From Fluviicola sp. (GTDB taxonomy: Bacteria; Bacteroidota; Bacteroidia; Flavobacteriales_D; Crocinitomicaceae), in the NCBI GenBank assembly GCA_002734085.1, contig NVXV01000008.1:106268-170267 (forward strand): a DNA stretch of 64,000 nt, written 5' to 3'. The translations under genes and the position numbers were made by a program. The notes beneath the pieces are model-generated. The model worked only from the letters and a program-made list of their open reading frames with translations. It was not told the DNA's origin and searched no databases. Below, one piece after another: positions 1 through 8,204 of the stretch. Position 1 is the first letter of the stretch, and each line of letters starts with the position of its first letter.

Positions 1-67
1 TCTCTTCGTACTTTGCTAAAGCTTGAAAGTAGGGGAGTTCTCCAAAATAATTTGTAGAAAAAAGCAT
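1..67 (-). CDS. WbqC-like family protein, N-terminal fragment (runs off window)
   Basis: Only the first 22 codons are inside the window. The ATG (67-65) overlaps the lepB stop codon in a TAATG arrangement, so the gene is translationally coupled to lepB. The visible residues read M-L-F-S-T-N-Y-F-G-E-L-P-Y-F, matching the N-terminus expected of WbqC-like proteins, which begin with a tyrosine-rich (Y)(L/F)G.(I/L).YY/YF segment. WbqC-like genes directly after lepB are usual in Flavobacteriia, and the context supports the call more than the short sequence does. WbqC is annotated in O-antigen clusters, but the function of the Bacteroidota members is not settled. Confidence 0.55.
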   Translation of the reverse strand, partial: MLFSTNYFGELPYFQALAKYEE

Positions 68-2004
68 TACTCAATCCACGTAAATAAACGATTCCAACGA
101 ATTCCCTCATCCGGATCTTTTGAAAACCAAACAAGAGAAGCTTTACCAACGATGTGATCTTCAGGGACAAATCCCCAGACACGTGAGTCAGCAGAGTTGT
201 AACGGTTATCTCCCATCATCCAATAATAATCCATTTCGAATGTATACGTTGTAGCTTCTTTTCCATCAATGAAGTATTTGCTATCTTTTTCTACAAAATC
301 GTGTAGTTCGTATGCTCGAATAACTCTTTCGTACCACGCTACATTATGAGGATTTAACTCTATAGTTTCTCCTTTCTTAGGTACCCAGAATTTTTCAAAG
401 TTGGATACTGTATTGTGATGGTTTAGAGATTTTGGATACATCTTTAGTTGTTGTATTCTAGTAAGAATAGTTGGTGCTTGACCACTTTCATAGTTTTGAG
501 GATCATCTAGCTCGAATTCCGCATGAGGGTAATTCTTTTTCATTTTAGTAAGCTGATCGTCACTAAGGAACATGTTTAACCCTTCTCTAGTATAGTATTG
601 TTCGTCTGTGATATCGTACTTACTCTCAAGGACATTTTTACTTGGCAATTTTAAGTTACTTACTTTATATTGTTTTAATCGGTACTTGAAATCTGGTATT
701 TTTTTATTGTTAACAAACACATTAGAATTAACTATTTCAATAGAATCCCCAGCTATACCAATACATCTTTTAATGTAGTTTTCACGTTTATCAACCGGTC
801 TATAAACTACACCATAATGATCGATTATTGTTCCTTCAGATCCAGAATAGGTTTTCTTTTTTACACCTATTTCTTCTCGAGCTCTATCTTTCCAATACTC
901 AAGATTCTTGACGAATTTTCCATACCTCTTCGAATTCGAATAATAATCATCAATGACAGTGTGAATATTCTTATCGTATTCTTCTTGGAATTTTTCTCCT
1001 TCATATTTTGCCTTTAAATAATCTTTAAACTCTTCTTTTCTTTTGGCAAAAGCTGGATCGTTTTCTGGAAGATCTTCCAAATAGCCTATTGAAACACTTC
1101 TTAAATTATTTTCTGCCTGATATAACCTAAGCGCTTCACTTAGAACAATTCCATGATAATCATGTCCCATTAAACCATTAGGCATTCTTGGGTCATAAAC
1201 AGCCGTATCTCCAGAAGGGTAGTTAAATACGACAACATCAAAATTCTCTACATCATCCCAACCTGGTAGACGCGTATATTCTAGTTTTTCTAAAGTTGTA
1301 TAAGATTTGATATCCAACCATGGAATAGTGTTGTGAACTAGAGGGAAGGAGAGAGGTGTTACAGGTACTTTCGGACCGTAAGCCAATTTATTTACAAATA
1401 AAAAATCTCCCACCAAAAGTGTTTTTTCCATTGAACCAGTTGGGATTTGGAATGGTTCAAAAACGTATGTTCGAATAGCACTAGCTGCAATTAATGCAAA
1501 TAAGATACTATCTCCCCATTCTTTAATAATTGTTTTTTTTCCTTTCTTTTTCTTTTGAAGTGCACCTAAAACAAGAGCGATTGCGTGACCAATAATAGGC
1601 AAGGAGAGAAATAAAACCAGATGATCACTGTTTTTACGTCTCTGTATATCTTTTTCATTCTCCCAATCGGTTGTGAACTCTGGTTGAAGTGAGTCATCGT
1701 TGGCTATTTTTGCCATTAAAAGGAAGGGGAAGAAGATCCCTTGTAATGTGTCACCAATGGTAAAAAAACCATACTTTCTAATGTAACTAACATTAAAGAC
1801 CATCCACATAATCAAGTGAATTCCTGGAATAATCATTAAGAATGCCCACCACCATGGTTGTCCTGCAATTTTTGAGGCAATAGCATAGTTATAACCTGGA
1901 ACCAGTGCTTCCCATTGTTTGTGTCCCGCTTTTGGAAAACTTTTCCACCACATAGCGATGTATGGGTAAACTAAAAAGAACAAGTAAAAATATAATGCTG
2001 ACAT
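67..2004 (-). CDS. lepB: Signal peptidase I, enlarged Bacteroidetes form
   Basis: Cleaves signal peptides of Sec- and Tat-exported proteins at the outer face of the inner membrane (family S26). The N-terminal ~100 residues are a hydrophobic DUF5684-type region with several membrane segments (about 2-18, 51-70, 82-99). Two more hydrophobic stretches follow near 129-148 and 165-180. The catalytic serine lies in the PTGSMEKT box (Ser191) and the general-base lysine in the YIKRCIG box (Lys412). The C-terminal MMGDNRYNSADSR box is intact. At 645 residues it is longer than typical Flavobacteriia LepB (about 500, from memory); the extra length is a charged region between the Ser and Lys boxes. It follows dapB by 24 bases and overlaps the next gene, so it is probably in one operon with both. 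Confidence 0.95.
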   Translation of the reverse strand: MSALYFYLFFLVYPYIAMWWKSFPKAGHKQWEALVPGYNYAIASKIAGQPWWWAFLMIIPGIHLIMWMVFNVSYIRKYGFFTIGDTLQGIFFPFLLMAKIANDDSLQPEFTTDWENEKDIQRRKNSDHLVLFLSLPIIGHAIALVLGALQKKKKGKKTIIKEWGDSILFALIAASAIRTYVFEPFQIPTGSMEKTLLVGDFLFVNKLAYGPKVPVTPLSFPLVHNTIPWLDIKSYTTLEKLEYTRLPGWDDVENFDVVVFNYPSGDTAVYDPRMPNGLMGHDYHGIVLSEALRLYQAENNLRSVSIGYLEDLPENDPAFAKRKEEFKDYLKAKYEGEKFQEEYDKNIHTVIDDYYSNSKRYGKFVKNLEYWKDRAREEIGVKKKTYSGSEGTIIDHYGVVYRPVDKRENYIKRCIGIAGDSIEIVNSNVFVNNKKIPDFKYRLKQYKVSNLKLPSKNVLESKYDITDEQYYTREGLNMFLSDDQLTKMKKNYPHAEFELDDPQNYESGQAPTILTRIQQLKMYPKSLNHHNTVSNFEKFWVPKKGETIELNPHNVAWYERVIRAYELHDFVEKDSKYFIDGKEATTYTFEMDYYWMMGDNRYNSADSRVWGFVPEDHIVGKASLVWFSKDPDEGIRWNRLFTWIE

Positions 2005-2028
2005 AATTTATTTTCTTTAATACTATTG

Positions 2029-2754
2029 TTATTGAAGTTTTAATACATCCTTCATTGTGTAAACTCCTTTTTTATCAATGATCCATTCTGCGGCTAACAC
2101 AGCCCCTAAAGCAAAACCTTTTCTATTGTGAGCTTCGTGTTTTATTGAAATTGTATCAATGACTGATTTATAATGTATGGAATGTGTTCCTTTCACTTCT
2201 GGTTCTCGAATGGCTTCGATATTTATTGCTTTACCATCTGCATTCGTTTTTGAACCTTGAGGGCATATCCAATCTTGGTAAGTAGAATTATTTTCTATAA
2301 TACCTTCTGCTAACGTTATTGCTGTACCACTAGGTGCATCGAGTTTTTCAGTATGATGAATTTCTTCCATACTCACATCATATGCTGTATGTTGACTCAT
2401 TAGTTTTGCAAGCACTTGATTTAGCTTGAAAAAGAGATTTACTCCCACACTGAAGTTGGAAGCGTGTAAAAGCACAGTATCATTCGAATTAACACGTTCA
2501 GTAACTTGCTGCAGTGATTCATTCCAGCCAGTTGTTCCGATTACAGCAGGAATTTTATGATCTACTAAATAGTGAATATTGGATAAAACTGCCGATGGTG
2601 TTGAGAAGTCAATAGCAACATCAAAGCTGTTAGTATCTTGATCTTCTAAAGGATTTTCACTAGTAATTTTTGCAGTAATCGTATGGCCACGTTCCAAAGC
2701 GATTGTTTCAATCTCTTTACCCATTTTTCCGTATCCAACCAGTGCAATTTTCAT
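2029..2754 (-). CDS. dapB: 4-hydroxy-tetrahydrodipicolinate reductase
   Basis: Reduces the dihydrodipicolinate precursor with NAD(P)H in the diaminopimelate/lysine pathway, feeding peptidoglycan and lysine synthesis. The N-terminal Rossmann motif is GYGKMG. The diagnostic substrate loop HHTEKLDAPSGTA contains the catalytic histidine and lysine. Length about 241 residues is normal for Bacteroidetes. I chose the second ATG (2754), which gives MKIALVGYGKMG as the first residues; an ATG two codons upstream (2760) is equally possible. A TACTTTTG -7 box on the minus strand (2777-2784) sits just upstream, so dapB probably heads the dapB-lepB-wbqC unit. Confidence 0.95.
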   Translation of the reverse strand: MKIALVGYGKMGKEIETIALERGHTITAKITSENPLEDQDTNSFDVAIDFSTPSAVLSNIHYLVDHKIPAVIGTTGWNESLQQVTERVNSNDTVLLHASNFSVGVNLFFKLNQVLAKLMSQHTAYDVSMEEIHHTEKLDAPSGTAITLAEGIIENNSTYQDWICPQGSKTNADGKAINIEAIREPEVKGTHSIHYKSVIDTISIKHEAHNRKGFALGAVLAAEWIIDKKGVYTMKDVLKLQ

Positions 2755-2776
2755 TTCCATGCGTTTTAGAACGTAA

Positions 2777-2784
2777 CAAAAGTA
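2777..2784 (-). promoter_or_regulatory. Predicted -7 promoter box for dapB-lepB
   Basis: Minus-strand TACTTTTG fits the Bacteroidetes primary-sigma -7 consensus TAnnTTTG and lies 17 bases from the nearer dapB ATG. No convincing -33 TTTG is visible about 20 bases upstream, so this rests on the -7 box and its position alone. Confidence 0.45.
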
Positions 2785-2811
2785 AAAGAAAGTATATGCT
2801 GAAGCTCCATT

Positions 2812-3387
2812 TTAACGAAAATTAAGTGTAAGAGCCAATCCTGGAGAATTGAACTGCTGTAAACTAGGTCTAATATTGAGGGTTAAGTCTTGGCTAACGT
2901 CAAAATTAACAAAGTGAGCACTTACGTGAGCATCCAGCACATTTAATGCGTAAACTGCTATAAATGCAAATATCATTAAATCCCTACTTCTTTCAGCATT
3001 TTGATATAAAAGTAATACTCCCTGACTATCATATTGTAGCAAGTCTTGATTATTAGGGTTGGGTTCTCCATTATCAATTCTATAATTATATTCTTTTCTT
3101 AACCTCCGTTGCTCAATATTGTTCTGAATTGCAAAGTAACTAGTAACGCCTAATCCAGCATATATGATAGGAACTTTCCAAAAAGCATTTTTTTTACCTT
3201 TTGGCATTGCCAAATGATTATATACCTGTCCTGCTCCAGGAAGTAATGCGCTAAGTAATGTAGCCCTTTTGGGTGAATGAGAAGTATCTTCAACGACACC
3301 AGAATTAACGAGTGAATCTGACAAACTGTTCTCTTGTGCGTTTAAGACGAAAGAAGTAAATAAAAAACAACACAATAAAACACGCAT
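2812..3387 (-). CDS. DUF5683 domain-containing membrane protein
   Basis: A 191-residue exported protein of unknown function. It starts with a signal peptide (MRVLLCCFLFTSFVLNAQ). The DUF5683 hallmark LLPGAGQVYN follows at about residues 47-57, then two hydrophobic segments (about 70-90 and 137-155). The short hydrophilic middle ends in a predicted beta-rich C-terminus. It sits between parB and dapB, the position this family occupies in most Flavobacteriia. The stop lies 4 bases after the parB end on the same strand, so co-transcription with parAB is likely. The family's role is unknown; the location alone does not prove a partitioning function. Confidence 0.8.
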   Translation of the reverse strand: MRVLLCCFLFTSFVLNAQENSLSDSLVNSGVVEDTSHSPKRATLLSALLPGAGQVYNHLAMPKGKKNAFWKVPIIYAGLGVTSYFAIQNNIEQRRLRKEYNYRIDNGEPNPNNQDLLQYDSQGVLLLYQNAERSRDLMIFAFIAVYALNVLDAHVSAHFVNFDVSQDLTLNIRPSLQQFNSPGLALTLNFR

Positions 3388-3391
3388 TAGG

Positions 3392-4291
3392 TTAATCGTT
3401 TAGAATTTCTATAATACGGTTTAAATCAACCTCAGAGTTGAAATTAATAATCACTTTACCATTGCCATTGGGCTGTTTTTTGATCTGTACCTTCGCAGCT
3501 ACTTTATCAGAAAAACGCTCTGCAAATTCGTTTTGTGTTTGGCTTACTTTGTGCTTTGGTTTTTCTCTCTTTGTGTTGGTTGGCGTTTCTTTTCCTTCAC
3601 GAATTAAATCTTCTACCTGTCGAACCGATAAGTTGTCCTCAATTATTTTATCAAAAATATTGAGTTGTTTCTTTTCGTCATCCAGAGCAACTAATGCTCT
3701 AGCGTGCCCCATTGAAACTTCTTTCTCACGAACGGCCAATTGAATTTTAGCAGGAAGTTTTAATAACCTTAAATGATTTGTAATTGATGTTCTGCTTTTG
3801 GAAATTTGTTTTCCTAATTTTTCTTGTGTCAAGTTACATTCCTGAATAAGTCGCTGATAGGAGAGGGCTACTTCGATGGCATTCAGGTCTTCGCGTTGTA
3901 TATTTTCAACCAATGCCATTTCGAGCATAGCTTGATCATTAGCAACCCTGATGTAAGCGGGCACTTCTTCTAATCCAGCAATTTGAGACGCCTTAAAACG
4001 ACGCTCTCCAGAAATCAACTGGTATTTATTTCGTCCTAATTTACGAACGGTCAAGGGCTGAATAATTCCATGCGTTGCAATAGACTCACTTAATTGCTCA
4101 AGTGCTTCTTCTTCAAAATGAGTTCTAGGGTTGAAAGGATTTGCTTCAATATGATTAATAGGCAACATCGCAACCGATCCTAATACCGAAGAATCAGAAA
4201 TTTCTCTTGACGTTATATCTGTCGCAGAACTTTCCAGTAATGCACTTAAACCTTTACCTAATGCTGGGCGTTTCTTCGAGTTAGAGCTCAT
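3392..4291 (-). CDS. parB: Chromosome partitioning protein ParB
   Basis: A CTP-dependent sliding clamp that loads at parS and organises the origin region with ParA. Reading 299 residues: an N-terminal tail with the conserved RPALGKGLSALL motif; the ParB/Srx CTP-binding fold with NPFNPRTHF and the GERRFKAS box (about residues 95-103); the HTH region with EKLGKQISKSRTSITNHLRLL (central recognition part); and a C-terminal dimerisation domain. It overlaps parA by 11 bases. No match to the canonical parS palindrome was found in the window, so the sites must lie elsewhere. Confidence 0.95.
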   Translation of the reverse strand: MSSNSKKRPALGKGLSALLESSATDITSREISDSSVLGSVAMLPINHIEANPFNPRTHFEEEALEQLSESIATHGIIQPLTVRKLGRNKYQLISGERRFKASQIAGLEEVPAYIRVANDQAMLEMALVENIQREDLNAIEVALSYQRLIQECNLTQEKLGKQISKSRTSITNHLRLLKLPAKIQLAVREKEVSMGHARALVALDDEKKQLNIFDKIIEDNLSVRQVEDLIREGKETPTNTKREKPKHKVSQTQNEFAERFSDKVAAKVQIKKQPNGNGKVIINFNSEVDLNRIIEILND

Positions 4292-5093
4292 CTTCTAATG
4301 ATATTTTATTGTCGTCTGATTGTAGTCTTGTTGCTTCATTACGTTGCAAAATTTCGCGTGCCAAATTTAAATAATTTACAGCACCTTTACTTGTTGCATC
4401 ATGCATAATAATTGTAGATCCATGACTAGGAGCCTCTGCTAAGTTTGTATTTCTGTGAATTACAGTATCAAACACCAATTTCTGGAAATGCGTTTTTAAC
4501 TCTTCTACTACATGATTTGCAAGACGAAGACGCGTGTCATACATTGTAATTAATAAACCTTCAATGTCTAAATCAGTATTTAAACGACCTTGGACAATTT
4601 TAATTGTGTTTAATAATTTTCCTAATCCTTCCAAAGAGTAATACTCGGATTGTACAGGAACAATAACCGAATCAGCAGAAGTTAAAGCATTAACTGTTAT
4701 CAGTCCAAGAGAAGGAGAACAATCTATTAGTATGAAGTCATAATTATCCTTAATTTTGTCTAAAACCGTCTTTAATAAATACTCTCGATTAGGCATATTA
4801 ATCATCTCTAATTCAGCACCTACTAAATCTATATGTGAAGGGAGTACATCTAAATTTGGATTATCAGTAGTTAAAATAACTTCTGAAGGATGAACTTCAT
4901 TTATCAAGCAATCATATATATTTTTTGTCTGCTTAGGATCAAAACCAACACCTGAAGTAGCGTTCGCTTGAGGATCTGCATCAACAATCAGTGTTTTATA
5001 TTCTAACACACCAAAACTACCGCCTAAATTTACAGCTGTAGTAGTTTTTCCAACCCCGCCTTTCTGATTTGCTACGGCAATTATTTTCCCCAT
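4281..5093 (-). CDS. parA: Chromosome partitioning ATPase ParA (Soj)
   Basis: A MinD/ParA-type ATPase that forms DNA-bound dimers and drives ParB-parS segregation. The deviant Walker A motif KGGVGKTTTAVNL is at residues 11-23. The switch I DADPQANAT and Walker B FILIDCSPSLG segments are intact. Length 270 residues is normal. Its last codons overlap the start of parB, so the pair is translationally coupled. It is the first gene of the minus-strand partition block. Confidence 0.96.
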   Translation of the reverse strand: MGKIIAVANQKGGVGKTTTAVNLGGSFGVLEYKTLIVDADPQANATSGVGFDPKQTKNIYDCLINEVHPSEVILTTDNPNLDVLPSHIDLVGAELEMINMPNREYLLKTVLDKIKDNYDFILIDCSPSLGLITVNALTSADSVIVPVQSEYYSLEGLGKLLNTIKIVQGRLNTDLDIEGLLITMYDTRLRLANHVVEELKTHFQKLVFDTVIHRNTNLAEAPSHGSTIIMHDATSKGAVNYLNLAREILQRNEATRLQSDDNKISLEDEL

Positions 5094-5207
5094 TTTATTA
5101 TTGTTAATCTATATTTATTAAACGAACAAGATATGAATTTAAAATTCAATTTAAGTACAATTTTAAAAGAAAAATTATAAGACTATTGAAGCTCTTTGTC
5201 AAGTAAA

Positions 5208-5534
5208 TCAAGACAACTCATCGAAATCAACTGACGTATAAGAAGTTGAGTCGGACGCGTCACTATATTCATCTGTTTGTTTTAATTCTTCAATTTTGTT
5301 TAGTGCATCTTGAAGCCCTTCCGTGAACTTTTCAAAATCTTCTTTGTAAAGAAATAGCTTATGTTTCTGATAACTAGGCTGTCCATTATAGGTTGTCTTT
5401 TTGCTTTCTGTTAAAGTTACATACAAGTCATTGTTTCGAGTAGACTTAACGTCAAAGAAATAAGTTCTTTTTCCCGCTCTTACAACTTTCGAGTAAACTT
5501 CATCGTTTCTAACAGCTTTCTTCTCTTCTTCCAT
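5208..5534 (-). CDS. DUF3276 family PUR-alpha-like nucleic-acid-binding protein
   Basis: A 108-residue protein recognised by its start (EEEKKAVRNDEVYSKVVRAG) and the following RTYFFDVKSTRNNDLYVTLTE beta-sheet segment, typical of DUF3276. The family folds like PUR-repeat ssDNA/RNA-binding proteins and is confined largely to Bacteroidetes. The C-terminal helix (KEDFEKFTEGLQDALNKIEEL) is probably the PUR dimer helix. The tail is Asp/Ser-rich and disordered. It lies 114 bases upstream of parA on the same strand. The cellular role is not established; nucleic-acid binding is inferred from the family fold. Confidence 0.85.
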   Translation of the reverse strand: MEEEKKAVRNDEVYSKVVRAGKRTYFFDVKSTRNNDLYVTLTESKKTTYNGQPSYQKHKLFLYKEDFEKFTEGLQDALNKIEELKQTDEYSDASDSTSYTSVDFDELS

Positions 5535-5653
5535 ATTCCTAAACTTTTCTGAACTGTATACAAATATTTAGTTTTTTTTTGTTTCCTACAACTAAAATAT
5601 CAAACTTGTTAATAACTTTAACCAGAAAGTGAACTACTTTTAAAAATGAAACT

Positions 5654-6469
5654 ATGCTTATAATCAATATTTTAAAAAATAAAGGTCGATTGTTTTGTGG
5701 TATTTCTATTTGTTTTTTAGTTTTTTCATGTATTGAAAATGATAAAAATAACTTGTCTCCAAAATCAACTCCCGATAGCTTACTTCAAGGTAATTTCATA
5801 TTTGATACCATTAAAGTTGAGTCACTTTCGAAAGTGAAAAAAGTTATCAAAATAGACTCCTTAGAACAAAGGATTATTGATTCAGGATTGGTTAATATTC
5901 AAGATATTGATTCCACTATCCTTGTTGATGTAAAATACTCAAGCTTAGATAATTTCATGAAGATGGATCTCTATGGAAGTTTAAACAGAATATATCTCCA
6001 AAAAGAAGTTGCAGAAAGATTATCTGTTGCTCAACAAGCATTAAAAGAGAAAGATTCAACCTTATCGTTATTAGTTTTTGATGGTGTTCGGCCGCGTTCT
6101 GTGCAACAGCGTATGTGGGATGCGCTTGATACGATTCCTTTTCACGATAGAATTAAATTTGTAAGCAACCCAAAAAATGGAAGCCTGCATAGCTATGGGT
6201 GCGCAGTTGATTTATCGATATATGATTATAAAGTGGATACGCTTTTGGATATGGGGGCAGGGTATGATGATTTGAGAAAAATTGCCTATCCCAAGTATGA
6301 AAAAGAGTTTTTAGAAAGTGGAGAGTTAACCAAAGAGCAATATGAAAACCGGAAGCTACTGCGATCAGTAATGCGTAAAGGAGGTTTTTGGGTAATTGCT
6401 ACAGAGTGGTGGCATTTTAACGCATTCTCAAGAGAGAAAGCGAAAGAACTGTATGAGATTGTTGAGTGA
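5654..6469 (+). CDS. D-alanyl-D-alanine dipeptidase, VanX/DdpX-like lipoprotein
   Basis: A zinc peptidase of family M15D, expected to hydrolyse D-Ala-D-Ala or related D-amino-acid dipeptides in the periplasm. The N-terminus has a lipobox ending at Cys26 (LVFSC), so it is a predicted lipoprotein, unlike cytoplasmic VanX. The zinc motif GSLHSYGCAVDLSIYD supplies the first His and Asp. The second motif TEWWHFN supplies the catalytic Glu and third zinc ligand. Residues 27-80 form a linker not present in VanX, giving 271 residues against about 200. It stands alone between divergent and convergent minus-strand genes with no vanHA-like neighbours, so a role in cell-wall turnover is more likely than glycopeptide resistance (inference). 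Confidence 0.85.
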   Translation: MLIINILKNKGRLFCGISICFLVFSCIENDKNNLSPKSTPDSLLQGNFIFDTIKVESLSKVKKVIKIDSLEQRIIDSGLVNIQDIDSTILVDVKYSSLDNFMKMDLYGSLNRIYLQKEVAERLSVAQQALKEKDSTLSLLVFDGVRPRSVQQRMWDALDTIPFHDRIKFVSNPKNGSLHSYGCAVDLSIYDYKVDTLLDMGAGYDDLRKIAYPKYEKEFLESGELTKEQYENRKLLRSVMRKGGFWVIATEWWHFNAFSREKAKELYEIVE

Positions 6470-6518
6470 TTTGTATTTAGGTTTTAGGCTTTGGAATTGT
6501 GACTAGAGTGGAAGCTTA

Positions 6519-7805
6519 TCATTTGTATTTCCCTTTCCAAAGTTTATCTAGATTTTTCTGTAATTCTTGCTCTCTTTGAGAACTTCCAGCCTGAAAAAAG
6601 TTAGTTCCAGCAATATCATCAGGCATAAACTCTTGATTTGCAAAGTTACCGGGATGATCATGAGAATATTTATAACCTTTTCCGTAATCCAGTTCTTTCA
6701 TGAGCTTTGTCGGCGCATTTCGAAGTGAAAGAGGTACTGATAAATTCCCTGTTTCTTTCACTAAGGCTTGTGCTTTATTTATCGCCATATAAGATCCATT
6801 TCCTTTTGGAGAATTTGCCAAATACATTGTGCTCTGAGCTAAAATAAGCCTTGCTTCTGGAAAGCCTACAACATTAACAGCTTGAAATGTGTTGTTTGCC
6901 ATAATTAACGCTGTCGGATTTGCTAATCCAATATCTTCACTGGCAGAGATGATCAATCTTCTAGCAATAAACTTTGGATCCTCACCGCCTTCAATCATAC
7001 GAGCAAGCCAGTAAACTGCAGCATTTGGATCACTTCCTCGAATTGATTTGATAAACGCTGAAATAATATCGTAATGTTGTTCACCGTCCTTGTCGTATTG
7101 AGCAATGTTCTGCTGCGCTATAGACATTACTTCTTCATCAGTAATGATAATTTTTTTGTCTGTAGGAAAGGTGTTTACAACAATCTCAAGTAAAGTAAGT
7201 AGCTTTCGGGCGTCACCTCCTGAAATACGCAATAGAGAGTCTATTTCTTTAAGTTCAATATCTAGTTTAGAAAGCCACTCATCTTTTTTTATAGCATTTT
7301 CTAGTAATAATACGAGTTGTGATTTTTCAAGGGGTTTTAAAATGTATACTTGACTACGAGACAATAGTGCTGAGATTACTTCAAATGAAGGGTTTTCAGT
7401 GGTTGCACCAATCAGGGTCACTACTCCTTTCTCAACTGCACCTAGTAATGAGTCCTGCTGTGCTTTTGAAAATCTATGAATTTCATCGATAAACAGTAAA
7501 GCTCCAGATCGATCAAACATTCCTGTATTTTCAGCCTTTTTGATAATCTCTCGAACATCTTTTACTCCTGAAGAAATTGCCGATAAAGTATGAAAAGGAC
7601 GATCTAGTTTTTCCGCTAATAACAAAGCGAGTGTCGTTTTTCCGACTCCTGGAGGCCCCCACAATATCATTGAAGGAATAGCTCCAGCGTTGAGCGATTT
7701 TTGCAAACTAGCGCCTTTTTTTAATAAATGTTCTTGCCCTACATATTCATCCAAGGATCTTGGACGCATACGTTCTGCCAATGGAGTTGTGGGGGCTTTT
7801 TGCAT
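6519..7805 (-). CDS. rarA: Replication-associated recombination protein A (MgsA/RarA AAA ATPase)
   Basis: A clamp-loader-like AAA+ ATPase that acts at stalled replication forks with SSB. Walker A GPPGVGKTT and Walker B LLFIDEIHRF are intact, followed by the sensor ATTENPSFEV and the RarA-specific C-terminal tetramerisation region (SPKGNGSYMAI). The start is placed at the ATG at 7805 (MQKAPTTPLAERMRP). An in-frame ATG exists at 7838, but a promoter -7 box at 7821-7828 lies between the two, so the upstream start would not be transcribed. The resulting 428 residues fit the family. Confidence 0.94.
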   Translation of the reverse strand: MQKAPTTPLAERMRPRSLDEYVGQEHLLKKGASLQKSLNAGAIPSMILWGPPGVGKTTLALLLAEKLDRPFHTLSAISSGVKDVREIIKKAENTGMFDRSGALLFIDEIHRFSKAQQDSLLGAVEKGVVTLIGATTENPSFEVISALLSRSQVYILKPLEKSQLVLLLENAIKKDEWLSKLDIELKEIDSLLRISGGDARKLLTLLEIVVNTFPTDKKIIITDEEVMSIAQQNIAQYDKDGEQHYDIISAFIKSIRGSDPNAAVYWLARMIEGGEDPKFIARRLIISASEDIGLANPTALIMANNTFQAVNVVGFPEARLILAQSTMYLANSPKGNGSYMAINKAQALVKETGNLSVPLSLRNAPTKLMKELDYGKGYKYSHDHPGNFANQEFMPDDIAGTNFFQAGSSQREQELQKNLDKLWKGKYK

Positions 7806-7820
7806 TTTTTTTAATTCATA

Positions 7821-7851
7821 CAAAAATAGATATATCAATCGGTGAAAACAA
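7821..7851 (-). promoter_or_regulatory. Predicted rarA promoter (TTG-N20-TATTTTTG)
   Basis: On the minus strand, TTG (7851-7849), a 20-base spacer and TATTTTTG (7828-7821) match the Bacteroidetes -33/-7 promoter. The -7 box ends 15 bases before the rarA ATG at 7805, leaving a short leader. It separates rarA from the small RNA transcription unit just upstream. Confidence 0.65.
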
Positions 7852-7876
7852 GCGGTATAGTATAGAAAAGGTTTTT

Positions 7877-7950
7877 AAAAAACATAAGAGGGAACGGACG
7901 AGCGTCCTGTTCCCTCTTACTAATCAACCTAACCTAACCACCTAAATCGA
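7877..7950 (-). ncRNA. Putative ~70-nt small RNA with own promoter and terminator
   Basis: Read on the minus strand, a promoter at 7984-7953 is followed by a ~35-base leader containing the tandem repeat GGTTAGGTTAGGTT, then a strong hairpin and a U-run. The hairpin pairs 7885-7895 with 7909-7919 (11 perfect pairs, TAAGAGGGAAC/GTTCCCTCTTA) and 7896-7899 with 7904-7907 (GGAC/GTCC), with one bulged base (7908) and a four-base loop. Six T's follow (7882-7877), as in an intrinsic terminator. No start codon or reading frame is apparent inside. rarA has its own promoter downstream, so this looks like an independent small RNA; an attenuator for rarA is the alternative. I cannot assign an Rfam family. 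Confidence 0.6.
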
Positions 7951-7952
7951 GA

Positions 7953-7984
7953 CAAAGATAAGTTAGCATTTTTAATATTGCAAA
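7953..7984 (-). promoter_or_regulatory. Predicted promoter of the small RNA (TTTG-N20-TATCTTTG)
   Basis: Minus-strand TTTG (7984-7981), 20-base spacer and TATCTTTG (7960-7953) match the Bacteroidetes -33/-7 consensus. Transcription would start near 7948-7946 and run into the hairpin at 7919-7885. Confidence 0.65.
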
Positions 7985-7986
7985 TT

Positions 7987-8204
7987 TCAGTCTCAAATTT
8001 TAACATATTTTGTATAAAAAATGTTAAAAAATTGTCAAAATTTAATGGTTTTTTTACTATAAAACTGTGAATCAATCAATTGTAATATTTAAAAATAATA
8101 GAAGAAAATGTTAAAATATAAGATGCAGAATTAGTGCGGGTTACGCTGAACTCACTGTAGGTAGAGGAAGGTAGATAATGATTATCAATGTGATAAACAA
8201 GTTG
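7987..8204. other. Gene-free AT-rich spacer
   Basis: Together with the small RNA and rarA promoter region this makes a 399-base stretch without a protein gene. This part has no convincing reading frame. The only structure seen is a 13-base palindrome GATAATGATTATC at 8174-8186, superficially Fur-box-like, but it lies downstream of the stop of the esterase gene and no promoter faces away from it. Confidence 0.4.

Noticed and set aside
817..1017. Plus-strand frame opposite lepB, 66 residues
   Set aside because: Low-complexity Ile/Phe/Ser-rich shadow of a conserved gene; no start signal.
8174..8186. GATAATGATTATC, Fur-box-like palindrome
   Set aside because: It is downstream of a gene stop with no promoter facing from it, and AT-rich palindromes are frequent here.
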